64,000 bases of DNA from CAVPMW01 sp963706515 (GTDB lineage: Bacteria > Chloroflexota > Anaerolineae > Anaerolineales > UBA4823): contig CAVPMW010000007.1 of the NCBI GenBank assembly GCA_963706515.1, positions 434,001 through 498,000 of the forward strand, given 5' to 3'. The translations under genes were made by a program, and so were the position numbers. The notes under the pieces are model-generated. The model searched no databases. It had not been told where the DNA came from and saw nothing but the letters and a program-made list of their open reading frames with translations. This document shows, piece after piece, positions 54,821-63,703 of the stretch (the first letter of the stretch is position 1; every line of letters begins with the position of its first letter).

Positions 54821-55485
54821 GTCGCCTGCACCTGGCGCACTGCAAAGTTATCGAACAGGATGTCCGTCCCCGGCTTTTCCAGCGTCCCGGCGATCAGTCC
54901 CGCATCGCCGCGCGCGTAGTCTGCATCCTGCACTTCCGCCAGCTTCTGCCCGTTGGCGTACAGGCGCAGAGCCTCGCCGGCGCATTCCGCGCGGATATGG
55001 TTGGTTTGCTTCCCGCGCAGGATCGCCTCACTGGGCTCAAAAGCCTGCATATCGATCAGCTCCATGCGCCCATCGTTCATCTTACCGATTCCATAATACC
55101 CATCGCTGCTCAAGGCAAAGAAGTAGAAATGTTCCGGGTCGGCGTAGCGGCAGACCACCCCGAACAGGTTGTTATCCGGTCCGCCCGCCTGTGTTGCATC
55201 CACCTCAACCGCCGCGTCGGTGAAGCTTAAGCCGGGGTTCGCCCAGATTTCGCTGCTGGCGGAATTGACCGTGATCCGGTACCTCCCCCCGGCGTAATCG
55301 CTGCTTCCGGCAGGATCGTTCACCCGCTTCCAGCCGCTTTGGGGGTTAGCGAAGTCGTCCTGGAAGAGCACGTCCACTGGAAGCGCAGTGCCCCTGGTCA
55401 GTCCCGGCAGCGAGCTGGACTGGCAAGCCAGCAGGGCCAGGAGAATGACGCTCAGGACGGCGAGACGGCGGCGGGAGATCATCAC
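54817..55485 (-). CDS. Lipoprotein with a concanavalin-like (DUF1080-type) domain
   Basis: 222 residues. The signal peptide ends in LLALLACQ, so the Cys at about 21 is probably lipidated. The rest looks like a beta-sandwich of the LamG/DUF1080 kind: LFQDDFANPQSGWKR, GGRYRITV, NNLFGVVCRYADPEHFYFFALSSDGYY, and a final ILFDNFAVRQV. This fold binds carbohydrates in many proteins; no catalytic residues are evident. It starts at GTG 55485 (or ATG 55482). Confidence 0.75.
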   Translation of the reverse strand: MMISRRRLAVLSVILLALLACQSSSLPGLTRGTALPVDVLFQDDFANPQSGWKRVNDPAGSSDYAGGRYRITVNSASSEIWANPGLSFTDAAVEVDATQAGGPDNNLFGVVCRYADPEHFYFFALSSDGYYGIGKMNDGRMELIDMQAFEPSEAILRGKQTNHIRAECAGEALRLYANGQKLAEVQDADYARGDAGLIAGTLEKPGTDILFDNFAVRQVQAT

Positions 55486-55517
55486 TCGAACGTTAATTGT
55501 AGCATAGCCTCCATCGA

Positions 55518-56963
55518 TTAAAAATTATTCTCGATCAGGCGGCGCGCCTGCTCCGCCTCCGGGCTATCGGGGGCGAGCTGCAGCACCTTATTGAACTGCT
55601 CGAGGGCTTGTTTGCTCTCGTTGCGGAAAAGGTTCACCGTTCCCAGGTGCAGGTGCGCCGGCACGAAGCCGGGGTCAGCCTCGAGCGCCTGGAGCAGGTA
55701 GCGCTCAGCGCTGGCCAGGTCGTTCAGGCGGATCAGCACCTGCGCCATCCAGTCCAGCGTCGCCGGGTCCTTTGGCGCCAGGATGATCGCCCGCCGCGCC
55801 GCTGGGAGAGCCAGCTCCTGGATCTGATAGTTGTATTTCAGCGAGAAGCCGGTGAGCAGGTTGTAGTACCGGGCGTCCTGCGCTGCCAGATCGATCGCCT
55901 TCTGGTAAGCCCCCCGCGCATTCTCCAGGTCGCCTTCCATAGCCAGGGTGTTGCCCAGCTCAGACTGCAGCACCGGATTATTCGGCTCGAGCTGGATTGC
56001 ACCCTTGAGCACTTCGAGAGCCAGGTCGAACCGCGCCTGGCGCTGCCAGTAGAGCGCCATGAAGAGGTGGGCGGCAATCGATCGTGGATCCAGCTTCAAC
56101 GCCTTCTGCAGCTCGTTCAACCCGATCTCCGCGGCAGGCGTGGGAGTATTGCCCTCTCCCCATGGGGCAGCATTATGCTGGAGAGCCTCGCCCAGGTATG
56201 CCCAGGCTTCGGCGTAATCTGGGCGCAAAAGGGTTGCCTGGTGGAAAGCCTCGCTGGCGTAGCGCCATTCTCCCAGGTCCGCCAGCCCCCGCCCGGCAGC
56301 CAGCAGGCTGTAGGCCGGCTCGTCGCTGCTGCGCCCCGCAGTGATCGCCCGCTGAAGAGAGCGGCTTCTGGCTGCCAGGCTCTCATCCAGCTCGGCCGCC
56401 CGATCCAGATTCGCCAGGGCAGCTTCTGGGTCTTGGGTGGCGGTGAGCAGCCCGAGCTGGTAATACAGCTCGGCATCGCCCGGTTCCAGCTTCACCAGAG
56501 CTTGCAGGTCGTGGATCGCGGCTTTGCAGTCATCCAGAGCCAGGTGGGCATTCAGCAGGCGGCGGAAGGTCTCGCTGTTCGGCGACTGGGCGACAGCCGC
56601 CTCCCAGGAGCGAACGGCATGCTCCAGGTCGCCGCTTTGCTCGTAAGCCTGACCCAGCCGGTCCAGGTCGGCGGCGAGCATCCCTTTAGGCGCGGCGTGT
56701 TTATAGTAAAGGATCGCCGCCTGAGGGTCGCCCCCCTGCAAGGCGTACTGCCCGGCCTGCTTCCACAGCTCCGGTCGCTGCGGGAATAGTTTTGCCGCCT
56801 GGGCGAGGTAGACCGACGCCATGCGGTAATCTCCGCTGCTCAGCGCACTTTGCGCTTGCCGGAATGACTGGCTGGCGTTGTGCGGGCGGGCTCCCATGCC
56901 CAGCAAGGCTGCCAGCCCGCCCAGCAGTACGAATACGATCAAGATAGCCACAGCCCGCCGCAT
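55518..56963 (-). CDS. Membrane-anchored TPR protein
   Basis: 481 residues. One N-terminal membrane helix (AVAILIVFVLLGGLAALLGM) is followed by about ten TPR units (for example AQSALSSGDYRMASVYLAQAAKLFPQRPELW; LDRLGQAYEQSGDLEHAVRSWEAAV; and the final HLHLGTVNLFRNESKQALEQFNKVLQLAPDSPEA). The repeats should face the outside. TATAAT on the minus strand (56971-56976) ends 7 nt before the ATG, giving a leaderless message. This is the first gene of the operon that continues through the lipoprotein, mtaB, HIT, macro and SpoU genes. Confidence 0.85.
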   Translation of the reverse strand: MRRAVAILIVFVLLGGLAALLGMGARPHNASQSFRQAQSALSSGDYRMASVYLAQAAKLFPQRPELWKQAGQYALQGGDPQAAILYYKHAAPKGMLAADLDRLGQAYEQSGDLEHAVRSWEAAVAQSPNSETFRRLLNAHLALDDCKAAIHDLQALVKLEPGDAELYYQLGLLTATQDPEAALANLDRAAELDESLAARSRSLQRAITAGRSSDEPAYSLLAAGRGLADLGEWRYASEAFHQATLLRPDYAEAWAYLGEALQHNAAPWGEGNTPTPAAEIGLNELQKALKLDPRSIAAHLFMALYWQRQARFDLALEVLKGAIQLEPNNPVLQSELGNTLAMEGDLENARGAYQKAIDLAAQDARYYNLLTGFSLKYNYQIQELALPAARRAIILAPKDPATLDWMAQVLIRLNDLASAERYLLQALEADPGFVPAHLHLGTVNLFRNESKQALEQFNKVLQLAPDSPEAEQARRLIENNF

Positions 56964-57077
56964 GGCAGGAATTATATCCGAACCTTATTCATTCGCACGC
57001 GATCCCTGCCGGGATATCCGCCGGAATTACCGAATTTTCGTCCTGCTGTCGCTGCATTCAACGCAGGCAGACTCGGC

Positions 57078-57099
57078 TATAATGGGGTAAAGTACCCCA
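57078..57099 (+). promoter_or_regulatory. -10 box with overlapping operator before the acyl-CoA dehydrogenase
   Basis: TATAAT (57078-57083) is immediately followed by the perfect inverted repeat TGGGGTA-AAG-TACCCCA (57083-57099), which covers the expected transcription start. This geometry fits a repressor site controlling the beta-oxidation genes. No -35 of quality is visible. Confidence 0.55.
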
Positions 57100-57117
57100 A
57101 ATCAAATAGGAGCTCAT

Positions 57118-58327
57118 ATGGATTTCACACTGAATCAAGAGCACCAGATGGTGCAGGAAATGGTGCGCGAGTTCGTCCACCGCGAGGTCGCCCCGCAGAT
57201 CAAGGAATTCGACCGCCAGGGGCAGATGGCTCCCTACGTCCTCAAGCGCATGGCTGAGCTGGGCATCCTGGGCATTTGCCTGCCGGTGCGCTACGGCGGG
57301 CAGGGCATGGACTACATCTCGCTGGGTCTGGTCTGCGAAGAGCTGGAGGCAGTGGATACCGCGCTGCGCGTGGCGATGTCGGTGCACGTCGGCTTGAACA
57401 GCATGGCGCTGTTCCAGTGGGCTGACGAAGAGCAGAAGCAGCGCTTCCTGGTGCCGCAGGCGCGCGGCGAAAAGCTGGCAGCTTTCGGGCTGACCGAGTC
57501 TGGCGCGGGCTCCGACGTCGCTGGACTGCAAAGCACTGCTCGGAGGGAAGGCGACGAGTACGTAATCTCGGGCGAGAAGATGTGGATCTCCCTGGCTACC
57601 GTGGCGCAGCATGTGCTGTGGTTCGCCCGCACCGACCTCGAATGCCCCAGACCCTCATGATGGCCTGACTGCTTTCCTGGTCGAGCTGGATCGCCCGGGG
57701 GTGACTTGCGGCGACATCCACGGCAAGCTGGGCGTGCGCGCCGGCTCAACCGGCTGGATCGCCTGCCAGGAGGTGCGCGTGCCCGTCTCGAACCGCATCG
57801 GTCTGGAAGGGGAAGGCTTTAAGATCTCCATGTCCTGCCTGGATAACGGGCGCTACACCGTCGCCTCCGGAGCCACCGGCTTGATCCGCGCCTGCCTGGA
57901 GGCGAGCGTGGCGTACTCCAAGGAGCGGCGCGCCTTCGGGCGCGAGATCGCCCGCTTCCAGCTTGTACAGCAAAAGATCGCGTATATGGTACAATCTTAT
58001 GACGCAGCGCGTCTATTTTACCTGCGCGCCGGCTGGATGAAGAACCAGGGCTTGCGCAACACGCGCGAGACCTCGCTCGCCAAGTGGTTCGCCACGGATG
58101 CTTCCTTCCAGGCAGCCTCAGAAGCCTTGCAGATCCACGGCGCTTACGGCTACAGCGACGAGTTCGACGTGGAGCGCTACCTGCGCAACGCCCGCGGCGC
58201 CATGGTCTATGAAGGCACCGACGAGATCCACCAGCTCATGCAGGCGGGTTATGCCCTGGGCTACCGCGAGGATGCGCCGCTGCGCTGCGAGCTGCCTGCC
58301 TACGACCCTGGAGCCTGGCAGGATTGA
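57118..58327 (+). CDS. Acyl-CoA dehydrogenase, frameshifted
   Basis: About 402 residues when corrected, a normal length. [20 protein letters not shown] starts the N-terminal helical domain; [18 protein letters not shown] is the FAD/substrate signature. Near 57645 one extra base (in CTCGAATGCC) shifts the frame; the other frame resumes [20 protein letters not shown] and [19 protein letters not shown]. The C-terminal [12 protein letters not shown] carries the catalytic-base Glu typical of short- and medium-chain enzymes (YEGT). FAD-linked oxidation of an acyl-CoA with electrons passed to EtfAB encoded next. AGGAG precedes the ATG. Confidence 0.9.
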
Positions 58328-58471
58328 GGGCGTGCAGCGAATTAGGTCCTTTCATTAGAATGAGATGGCATGAAGTAAATGGCATAGCCGGACCGTTCTG
58401 TTCGAAATGGCCGTTCCATGTTTAAATCGCAAGTCTGATCCATTTCAAGCTTCCCATAAAAGGAGGGTAAA

Positions 58472-59242
58472 TTGAAAATCGTTGTATGCGTCAAACAAGT
58501 TCCCGATAGCGCTGCCCGGGTGGTGGTAGAGAACGGGCGGGTGAGCTGGGGCGACGCGCCGCTGGTGATCAATCCGTGGGATGAGTACGCCGTCGAAGCG
58601 GCTCTCGTCCAAAAAGAGGCGCAGGGCGGGGAAGTGATTGCCTTGAGCGTGGGCGGCGAGAGCGCGGTGGAAGCGCTCAAGCACGCCCTGGCAATGGGCG
58701 CGGATGAAGCTGTGCTGATCTCCGACCCGGCGCTGGGCGCCGCCGACAGCCAGGCAGTGGCGTACGTGCTGTCTGCCGCGATCAAAAAGCTCGGCGGGGT
58801 GGACCTGGTCTTCTGCGGGCGCCAGGCAATCGACGGCGACATCGGCATGACCCACCTGCAGACCGCACGCTTGCTGGGCTGGCCTGCCCTGACCCTGGTC
58901 TCTAGCGTCAAGGTCAGTGGGGGTGCGCTCACCGTGGAGAAGTCCCTCGAAGAAGGGCGCCAGATCGTCAGCGCCCGGCTTCCGGCAGTGGTCAGCGTGA
59001 TCAAGGACATCGGCGAGCCGCGCTACCCGTCCTTCATGGGCATCCGCAAGGCGTCGCGCGCCATCATCCCTACCTGGACCCTGGCTGACCTGGGCATGCC
59101 GGCTCCCCAGCCGGTCATCTCCTGGCCGCAGGTGACCAACCCGCCGGCACGCGAGGTGGTTACCGAGATCATCCGCGGGGACAGCCCGGGGGATACTGCC
59201 GCAAAGCTGGTCGAGAAGATCCTGGCTGAGGGGGTGCTGTGA
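58472..59242 (+). CDS. etfB: Electron transfer flavoprotein beta subunit
   Basis: 256 residues. MKIVVCVKQVPDSAARV, INPWDEYAVEAAL, DLVFCGRQAIDGDIGMTHLQTARLLGWP and SVIKDIGEPRYPSFMGIRKA (the signature recognition loop region) identify EtfB/FixA, which binds AMP. It accepts electrons from acyl-CoA dehydrogenases. The start is a TTG after AAAAGGAGGG. The stop overlaps the etfA start (TGATG). Confidence 0.95.
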   Translation: MKIVVCVKQVPDSAARVVVENGRVSWGDAPLVINPWDEYAVEAALVQKEAQGGEVIALSVGGESAVEALKHALAMGADEAVLISDPALGAADSQAVAYVLSAAIKKLGGVDLVFCGRQAIDGDIGMTHLQTARLLGWPALTLVSSVKVSGGALTVEKSLEEGRQIVSARLPAVVSVIKDIGEPRYPSFMGIRKASRAIIPTWTLADLGMPAPQPVISWPQVTNPPAREVVTEIIRGDSPGDTAAKLVEKILAEGVL

Positions 59243-60279
59243 TGGCTGACAAAGTTTGGGTGTATATCGATCATTTCCAGGGGACGCCAGCCCTGGCTTC
59301 CTGGGAGACATTCGGCGCAGCCAAGCAGCTGGCGGCTGCCTTAGGCGGCGGAGTGACCGCGCTGGTCTTCGGGCAGGACGTTTCCGCCCTCGCCGCGCAG
59401 GCCTTTACCTACGGTGCGGACCAGGTGCTGCTTGGCGATGACCCGCTCCTGTACGATTTCCGCCCCGAGCCGTACGCCCAGCTGCTGGGGCGCCTGGCGA
59501 AGGAAGCCCGCCCGGAGGTGATCCTCTTCCCGGCTACGGCGCGCAGCCGCGAGCTGGCTGGCATGGCGGCTATCGACCTGGACAGCGGGGTCATGCCGGA
59601 CGCCTCCGCCCTGGACGTTGAAGGCGGGGCAGTGGTCGTCACCCGCCCGGTGTACGCCGGCAAGCTGCTGGCGCGGGCGCGCTGCTCGAGCCGCCCGCAG
59701 CTCATCACCCTCCGCGGCCGCTCCTTCGCCGCCCCGGATCCCGAGGCGGGTCGCAGCGGGGCGCCCATCCGGGTGGATACCAGCGGTCTGGTTGCGCTGA
59801 CCAGCGTGGAAGGCTACGTCCAGGCGGAGGGCGGGGTCAGCCTGACGGACGCCACCGTGATCGTCTCGGGGGGGCGCGGCCTGTCGAACAACCCCTCGCT
59901 CACTCCGCCTGCCGGGATGGACGAGAAGCAGGCTGAGATCTGGCGCGCCCAGCAGGGCTTCAAGCTGATCGGCGAGCTGGCCTCCGTGCTCGACGCGGCG
60001 GTCGGCGCCAGCCGGGCAGCCGTGGACGCCGGCTACATCCCCTACGAGCACCAGGTCGGGCAGACCGGCAAAGTGGTCAGCCCGAACCTGTACATTGCCG
60101 TGGGCATCTCCGGCGCCATCCAGCACCTGGCGGGCATGCGCACCAGCAAGGTGATCGTGGCGATCAACAGGGACGCGGAAGCGCCGATCTTCAAGCTGGC
60201 CCGCTTCGGCGCGGTCGGCGACCTGTACCAGCTCGTGCCGGCCCTCACCCAGGCCTTCAAGGAGAAGCTGGGGAAGTAA
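59242..60279 (+). CDS. etfA: Electron transfer flavoprotein alpha subunit
   Basis: 345 residues. The N-terminal half ([27 protein letters not shown]) is less conserved; the C-terminal FAD-binding half is typical: [52 protein letters not shown], and [23 protein letters not shown]. The gene overlaps etfB. No ETF-quinone oxidoreductase or FixCX gene is adjacent, so the route to the respiratory chain lies elsewhere. A terminator follows after 23 nt. Confidence 0.95.
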   Translation: MADKVWVYIDHFQGTPALASWETFGAAKQLAAALGGGVTALVFGQDVSALAAQAFTYGADQVLLGDDPLLYDFRPEPYAQLLGRLAKEARPEVILFPATARSRELAGMAAIDLDSGVMPDASALDVEGGAVVVTRPVYAGKLLARARCSSRPQLITLRGRSFAAPDPEAGRSGAPIRVDTSGLVALTSVEGYVQAEGGVSLTDATVIVSGGRGLSNNPSLTPPAGMDEKQAEIWRAQQGFKLIGELASVLDAAVGASRAAVDAGYIPYEHQVGQTGKVVSPNLYIAVGISGAIQHLAGMRTSKVIVAINRDAEAPIFKLARFGAVGDLYQLVPALTQAFKEKLGK

Positions 60280-60302
60280 CGAGGAAAATTTGGAAAATTG
60301 GG

Positions 60303-60337
60303 TGAATTGCGGGCATCCGCCCGCAATTCACTTTTTT
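60303..60337 (+). terminator. Intrinsic terminator after etfA
   Basis: TGAATTGCGGG (60303-60313) and its exact complement (60320-60330) form an 11-bp stem with a 6-nt loop, followed by CTTTTTT. Confidence 0.85.
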
Positions 60338-60354
60338 CCGATATTAAATATCGC

Positions 60355-60987
60355 ATGGATGCATCCGCCAGCGACTTTGTGGGTACGTGGGACGTCCGGG
60401 AAGCAGTCTTGCCGGACGGCAAACCCGCCTACACCGGCACGATCGAGATCCGGCGCAATCGCCACGTCTTCGACCTGGATTGGGACATCACCGCCGGTCG
60501 TTACGTCGGCATTGGTCTCCGCGCCAGCTCTCATCTCTTCGTGAGCTGCGGTGAGCAGCGGGCGGGGCTGGGGATCGCCCTCTTTCACCTCCAGCCTGGC
60601 TCCCGGGTTTCGATCCAATGGAGCACGCCCGAGCTGGGCGGTGCGACCGGCAGCGGCGAATTCATCTCTCCCTTCAGCGGGGATTTCACCGGCGATCATG
60701 CGCTGCAGCAGCGCCTACCGGACGGCTCTCTGCACGGGGAGTGGAATTTGCGCATCCGGAAGACCGGCAGCCTGTATGCGGTCGATTGGCACAAGGGCGA
60801 TGCGGTCCATTTCAGCGGCATCGGGCTGGAGATGGCGGACGGCCTGGCAGTCGGCTGGTATCCCGACGTGCGCCAGCTGGCCTTCCTGGATTACACCCTC
60901 GATTCCCGGGATCAGGACACACTCAATGCAATCTGGGGGCTGGGCGGGTTCACCGCGCTGGGCATGGAAAAACTCAGGCGGGAGTGA
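60355..60987 (+). CDS. Unrecognised beta-rich protein
   Basis: 210 residues, no signal peptide. [20 protein letters not shown] is followed by alternating strands typical of a beta-barrel ([65 protein letters not shown]). Two halves look internally similar: [38 protein letters not shown] against [41 protein letters not shown]. This suggests a duplicated lipocalin- or fibronectin-like binding domain. Function unknown. ATG 60355 is chosen because the upstream part lies in the terminator. Confidence 0.65.
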   Translation: MDASASDFVGTWDVREAVLPDGKPAYTGTIEIRRNRHVFDLDWDITAGRYVGIGLRASSHLFVSCGEQRAGLGIALFHLQPGSRVSIQWSTPELGGATGSGEFISPFSGDFTGDHALQQRLPDGSLHGEWNLRIRKTGSLYAVDWHKGDAVHFSGIGLEMADGLAVGWYPDVRQLAFLDYTLDSRDQDTLNAIWGLGGFTALGMEKLRRE

Positions 60988-61004
60988 GACTTGAAAAAAC
61001 CAGC

Positions 61005-62329
61005 TTAAATCAATTTCTTGACCTTTTCCAGAACCCCTTTAATGCCCACCTTCGGAAAATCTTGGGAAGAAACGCCCAATTTTTCCCCAATTTTTCCGAT
61101 GTTGGTGCCTTTAAAATTAAATTCGGCAAGCAGGTCAAATCCATCCGCTCCCAGACCTGCAACGATTTTCTCAGCTTTCCTTTTCAAATTGCGATAAGCG
61201 TCAATTAAATTCGGCAATCCTTCATCATTTAAAATCGAATCAGCGAAAAGCGCCGTCACGCCTTCCTTCAACACCTCGACGAAGTCACTTGAAATTTTGA
61301 CGGCTATTTGCAGGAAAGTGGTATACAAATTCGGTGAGGCCAGCTTGTGGATCGCCTCGTGGAAGGCGGTCCCAAATTCTGCACTTGGGCGCAGATGGAT
61401 TTCTGTTTTCTTGGAATCATAAAAACCCACAGTATCCTTAGGCACTGGGTCACCTGAATTTAGACCGTTCGCTTTCCGGAAGGAATTTTCAAAATTACCA
61501 TCGCTCAGCTCTTTGATGAATTTCCCTTTTTCGTCGATCTTAAAGCCTTTATTAAGCCGGTCGCCGATATAAGGCGCCAGTTTTTTGTTCCTTTGCAAGA
61601 CGGCGTCAATAATTCCGGCGGTCTTCCCGGCAACCGGATCGTTGGCGCTGACGCCCTCTTCCTTCAGCGTCTTCTGCTTTGCCGGCTGGGTCGTCTCGCC
61701 AGTTTTCTCGTCATCCGGCGAACGCTGGATCAAGCCGGCGCCTGGGAAGCGCATCCCGTTTTGCTGCACCACGTGGGCGAGCTCGTGAGCCAGCAGGCGA
61801 TCCCCCGCAGCTGTCCCGGGCTGGTACTGCCCTGGAGCAAAATAGATGTGGCTGCCGAGGGTATATGCCCGTGCATGCAGGTCGCGCGCCGCTGCGCCGG
61901 CTTCGCCATCCGCGTGCACGCGCACGTTGGCGAAGCTGTAATTGAAGCGCGTTTCGAAAAAGCGCCGGTCTGCCGCTGCCAGCTCGTTTCCAGCCGCGGA
62001 GGACTGGCTTGGCAAGGCTAGCCACCGCCCTTCGGCATTCGGGCGATTTTCGTTCATGGCGGATCCAAGAGGCTGCCCTTGCTGGACGACCTGGCTGGCC
62101 CGCTGGTCGGCCTCGCGTTCGAGAGGATCGCCCGGCTCGCTGACCGCCGGCTGAAGGGGATCCGTTTCCCTGGCAGTGTCCAGCGGAGCATGGCTGGATA
62201 CTCCCGGATCCGCTAGTCTGCCGGCAACTTGCGGAACGAGGCGTTATTCCGGCTTTTCAGGTTGAGCAGCGGATTGTTGGGCTGAACTGGTGGGCGGCTG
62301 TTGGTACAAATACGCGCATTCTCAAGCAC
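61005..62329 (-). CDS. DUF4157 (eCIS-type) protein with a second metallopeptidase-like domain, frameshifted near its start
   Basis: About 441 residues when corrected. The intact frame from ATG 62057 gives 350 residues: DUF4157 with FFETRFNYSFANVRVHADGEA, ARAYTLGSHIYFAPGQY and HELAHVVQQ (HExxH). Upstream, in the same frame without a start codon, the usual DUF4157 leader VSEPGDPLEREADQRASQVV is readable; one indel near 62213 links it to PNNPLLNLKSRNNASF and a GTG at 62329. The C-terminal part (from about residue 150 of the intact frame) is AT-richer and contains a second HExxH, GTAFHEAIHKLASPNLY, with LKEGVTALFAD downstream that could supply the third zinc ligand. DUF4157 proteins are associated with extracellular contractile injection systems; no such system is in the window. 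Confidence 0.75.
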
Positions 62330-62603
62330 TCATTACCAAAAGTATTCGCACGGTCAGGTATTCGCTCAGCCTGTTCGATTGCCGTAATCAGCGAAAGTGT
62401 ATCGGGGTGACACTCCATGCCTTAAGTGAGCCAACCATAGATTTTACTGCAATAATTCCATATCTGCGGACATTAATGTAAAAATTCGAGGATACCATGC
62501 TGTGATTCTCTCCTAATGGCCGGATCAACGGCTCCCCATTAGCTTCGGATTCCCCGACTAGAACAGCGTAACCTGCCGGACCATGACGGTTTGCAGCCGA
62601 CGC

Positions 62604-62743
62604 GCAGGGTGGGTTGCAGATCATATGCACAGGCAAATTTGACCTGTCCAACACCTGCCGCCCAACCGGCAACACACTGAGTGTGGGGTTTCGCTATATA
62701 TCGTATAAGTTAATGGTCGTGATTTACCGCTCTACCCATCCAC
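62604..62743. mobile_element. MITE-like repeat, copy 2
   Basis: About 140 bp, diverged from copy 1, with imperfect ends GCAGGGTGGGTTGCAG and GCTCTACCCATCCACCGACT. The internal blocks (AGGCAAATTTGACCTGTCCA, GGGGTTTCGCTATATATCGT) match copy 3 closely. It lies just downstream of the stop of the ruined DUF1080-like gene. The preceding stretch 62330-62603 shows no gene. Confidence 0.6.
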
Positions 62744-62758
62744 CGACTACAGCGGATG

Positions 62759-63400
62759 TCAGGTTGCCCCCTGAATAATGAGACGTGTACTGAAGTAAGC
62801 CTCGGTCCCGCCACCTATCCACAGGGCGATCTCGCCATGGGTGTAACCCAATTTTAGGTCATTCACAATTAGACAAGGCTGTTCGGATTTGTTGACATAA
62901 AGCGCTGCCCGTTCGCCGTTGACGACAATCTTGATGGAGATCCAGACGGCAGGAAGCAGGTCTGTATCAGATTCATAAACGCCAGGGCTTTCTTCCCGTT
63001 AGGCGGAACCAGGGATAGTCGGGGTGTGAGATATATTGGGTGGAATGGTTGCGACGGAGTTGGTCATCTGAGCGGCCGTTCGTCGGTCGAAGGTAGAACG
63101 CCTCAAAGCTTGCAGCGGCTGGTTGGACAGCGAAAGGCAATTCCGACGAAACCCCGGGCAAATTCTGAGGCACCGGTGCGGGGAAGGCCAGCTATAGCGG
63201 TCTCGATCACACCATCTCTGAAATTGGAGGTACGAACAATGGCCATAGAATGGACGTCGTCAGAGTTTTGATCGAACTCAACGAGCCTCACTGCCCGGCG
63301 ACCTCGGAAAGTGACGAAGTCTGCATCGGCATAAAGAAGTTCGAGCTGGCTAGGGAGGTAAGCTTGATCAATTGCTTCTCTGGTGATGTCATTTCTCCTC
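62759..63400 (-). pseudogene. Remnant of a DUF1080-like (concanavalin-fold) gene
   Basis: Three reading-frame pieces join to one protein of about 210 residues. Piece 1 (from about 63400 to 63110): ITREAIDQAYLPSQLELLYA, DFVTFRGRRAVRLVEF, TSNFRDGVIETAIAGLPRTG, ARGFVGIAFR. Piece 2 (to about 62985): AAASFEAFYLRPTNGRSDDQ, HSTQYISHPDYPWFR. Piece 3: PGVYESDTDLLPAVWISIKI, VVNGERAALYVNKSEQPCL, LKLGYTHGEIALWIGGGTEA, stop at 62759-62761. The order is that of DUF1080/3-keto-disaccharide hydrolase-like domains (FRDGxIExDLAG; GFVGIAFR; YLRPTNGR). At least two frameshifts are needed and no proper start is seen. The upper boundary is approximate. It is flanked on both sides by MITE copies. Confidence 0.65.
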
Positions 63401-63496
63401 CATCCGGAAATTCTGATCCAAAGGCAGCCTAATGGCTTGCATTACCCGCTGGTGGGCGGGACGAGATACTGCCACATTGACGGAACCAGCTACCGT

Positions 63497-63637
63497 GTAG
63501 GTTAGGTTGAGGGCATATTGGTAGGCAATTTGACCTGTCCAAGATTTGCCCCGAAACCGGACAGCACATTGAACGTTGGGTTTCGCTTTATATTGTATAG
63601 GATAATGGTGTAGATAAACCGCTCAACCCGCATCTAC
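63497..63637. mobile_element. MITE-like repeat, copy 3
   Basis: About 141 bp with inverted ends GTAGGTTAGGTTGAG (63497-63511) and CTCAACCCGCATCTAC (63622-63637), and the same internal order as copies 1 and 2 (GGGCATATTG, AATTTGACCTGTCC, TTGGGTTTCGCTTTATAT). It lies between the ruined DUF1080-like gene and the DUF4258 gene. Confidence 0.65.
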
Positions 63638-63703
63638 CAACTGGATCATGGCAGGTCGATCATTATTTCGTGAATCGTATATCACGCCACTTCAATTCTG
63701 CGT

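Noticed and set aside
61005..62057. Toxin-immunity pair formed by the DUF4157 protein and the gene at 60355
   Set aside because: The two genes converge from opposite strands, the 60355 protein is of ordinary high GC, and nothing links them apart from proximity.
62290..62481. A 63-codon plus-strand frame
   Set aside because: It overlaps the recovered start of the DUF4157 gene on the other strand, has no ribosome binding site and no recognisable sequence.
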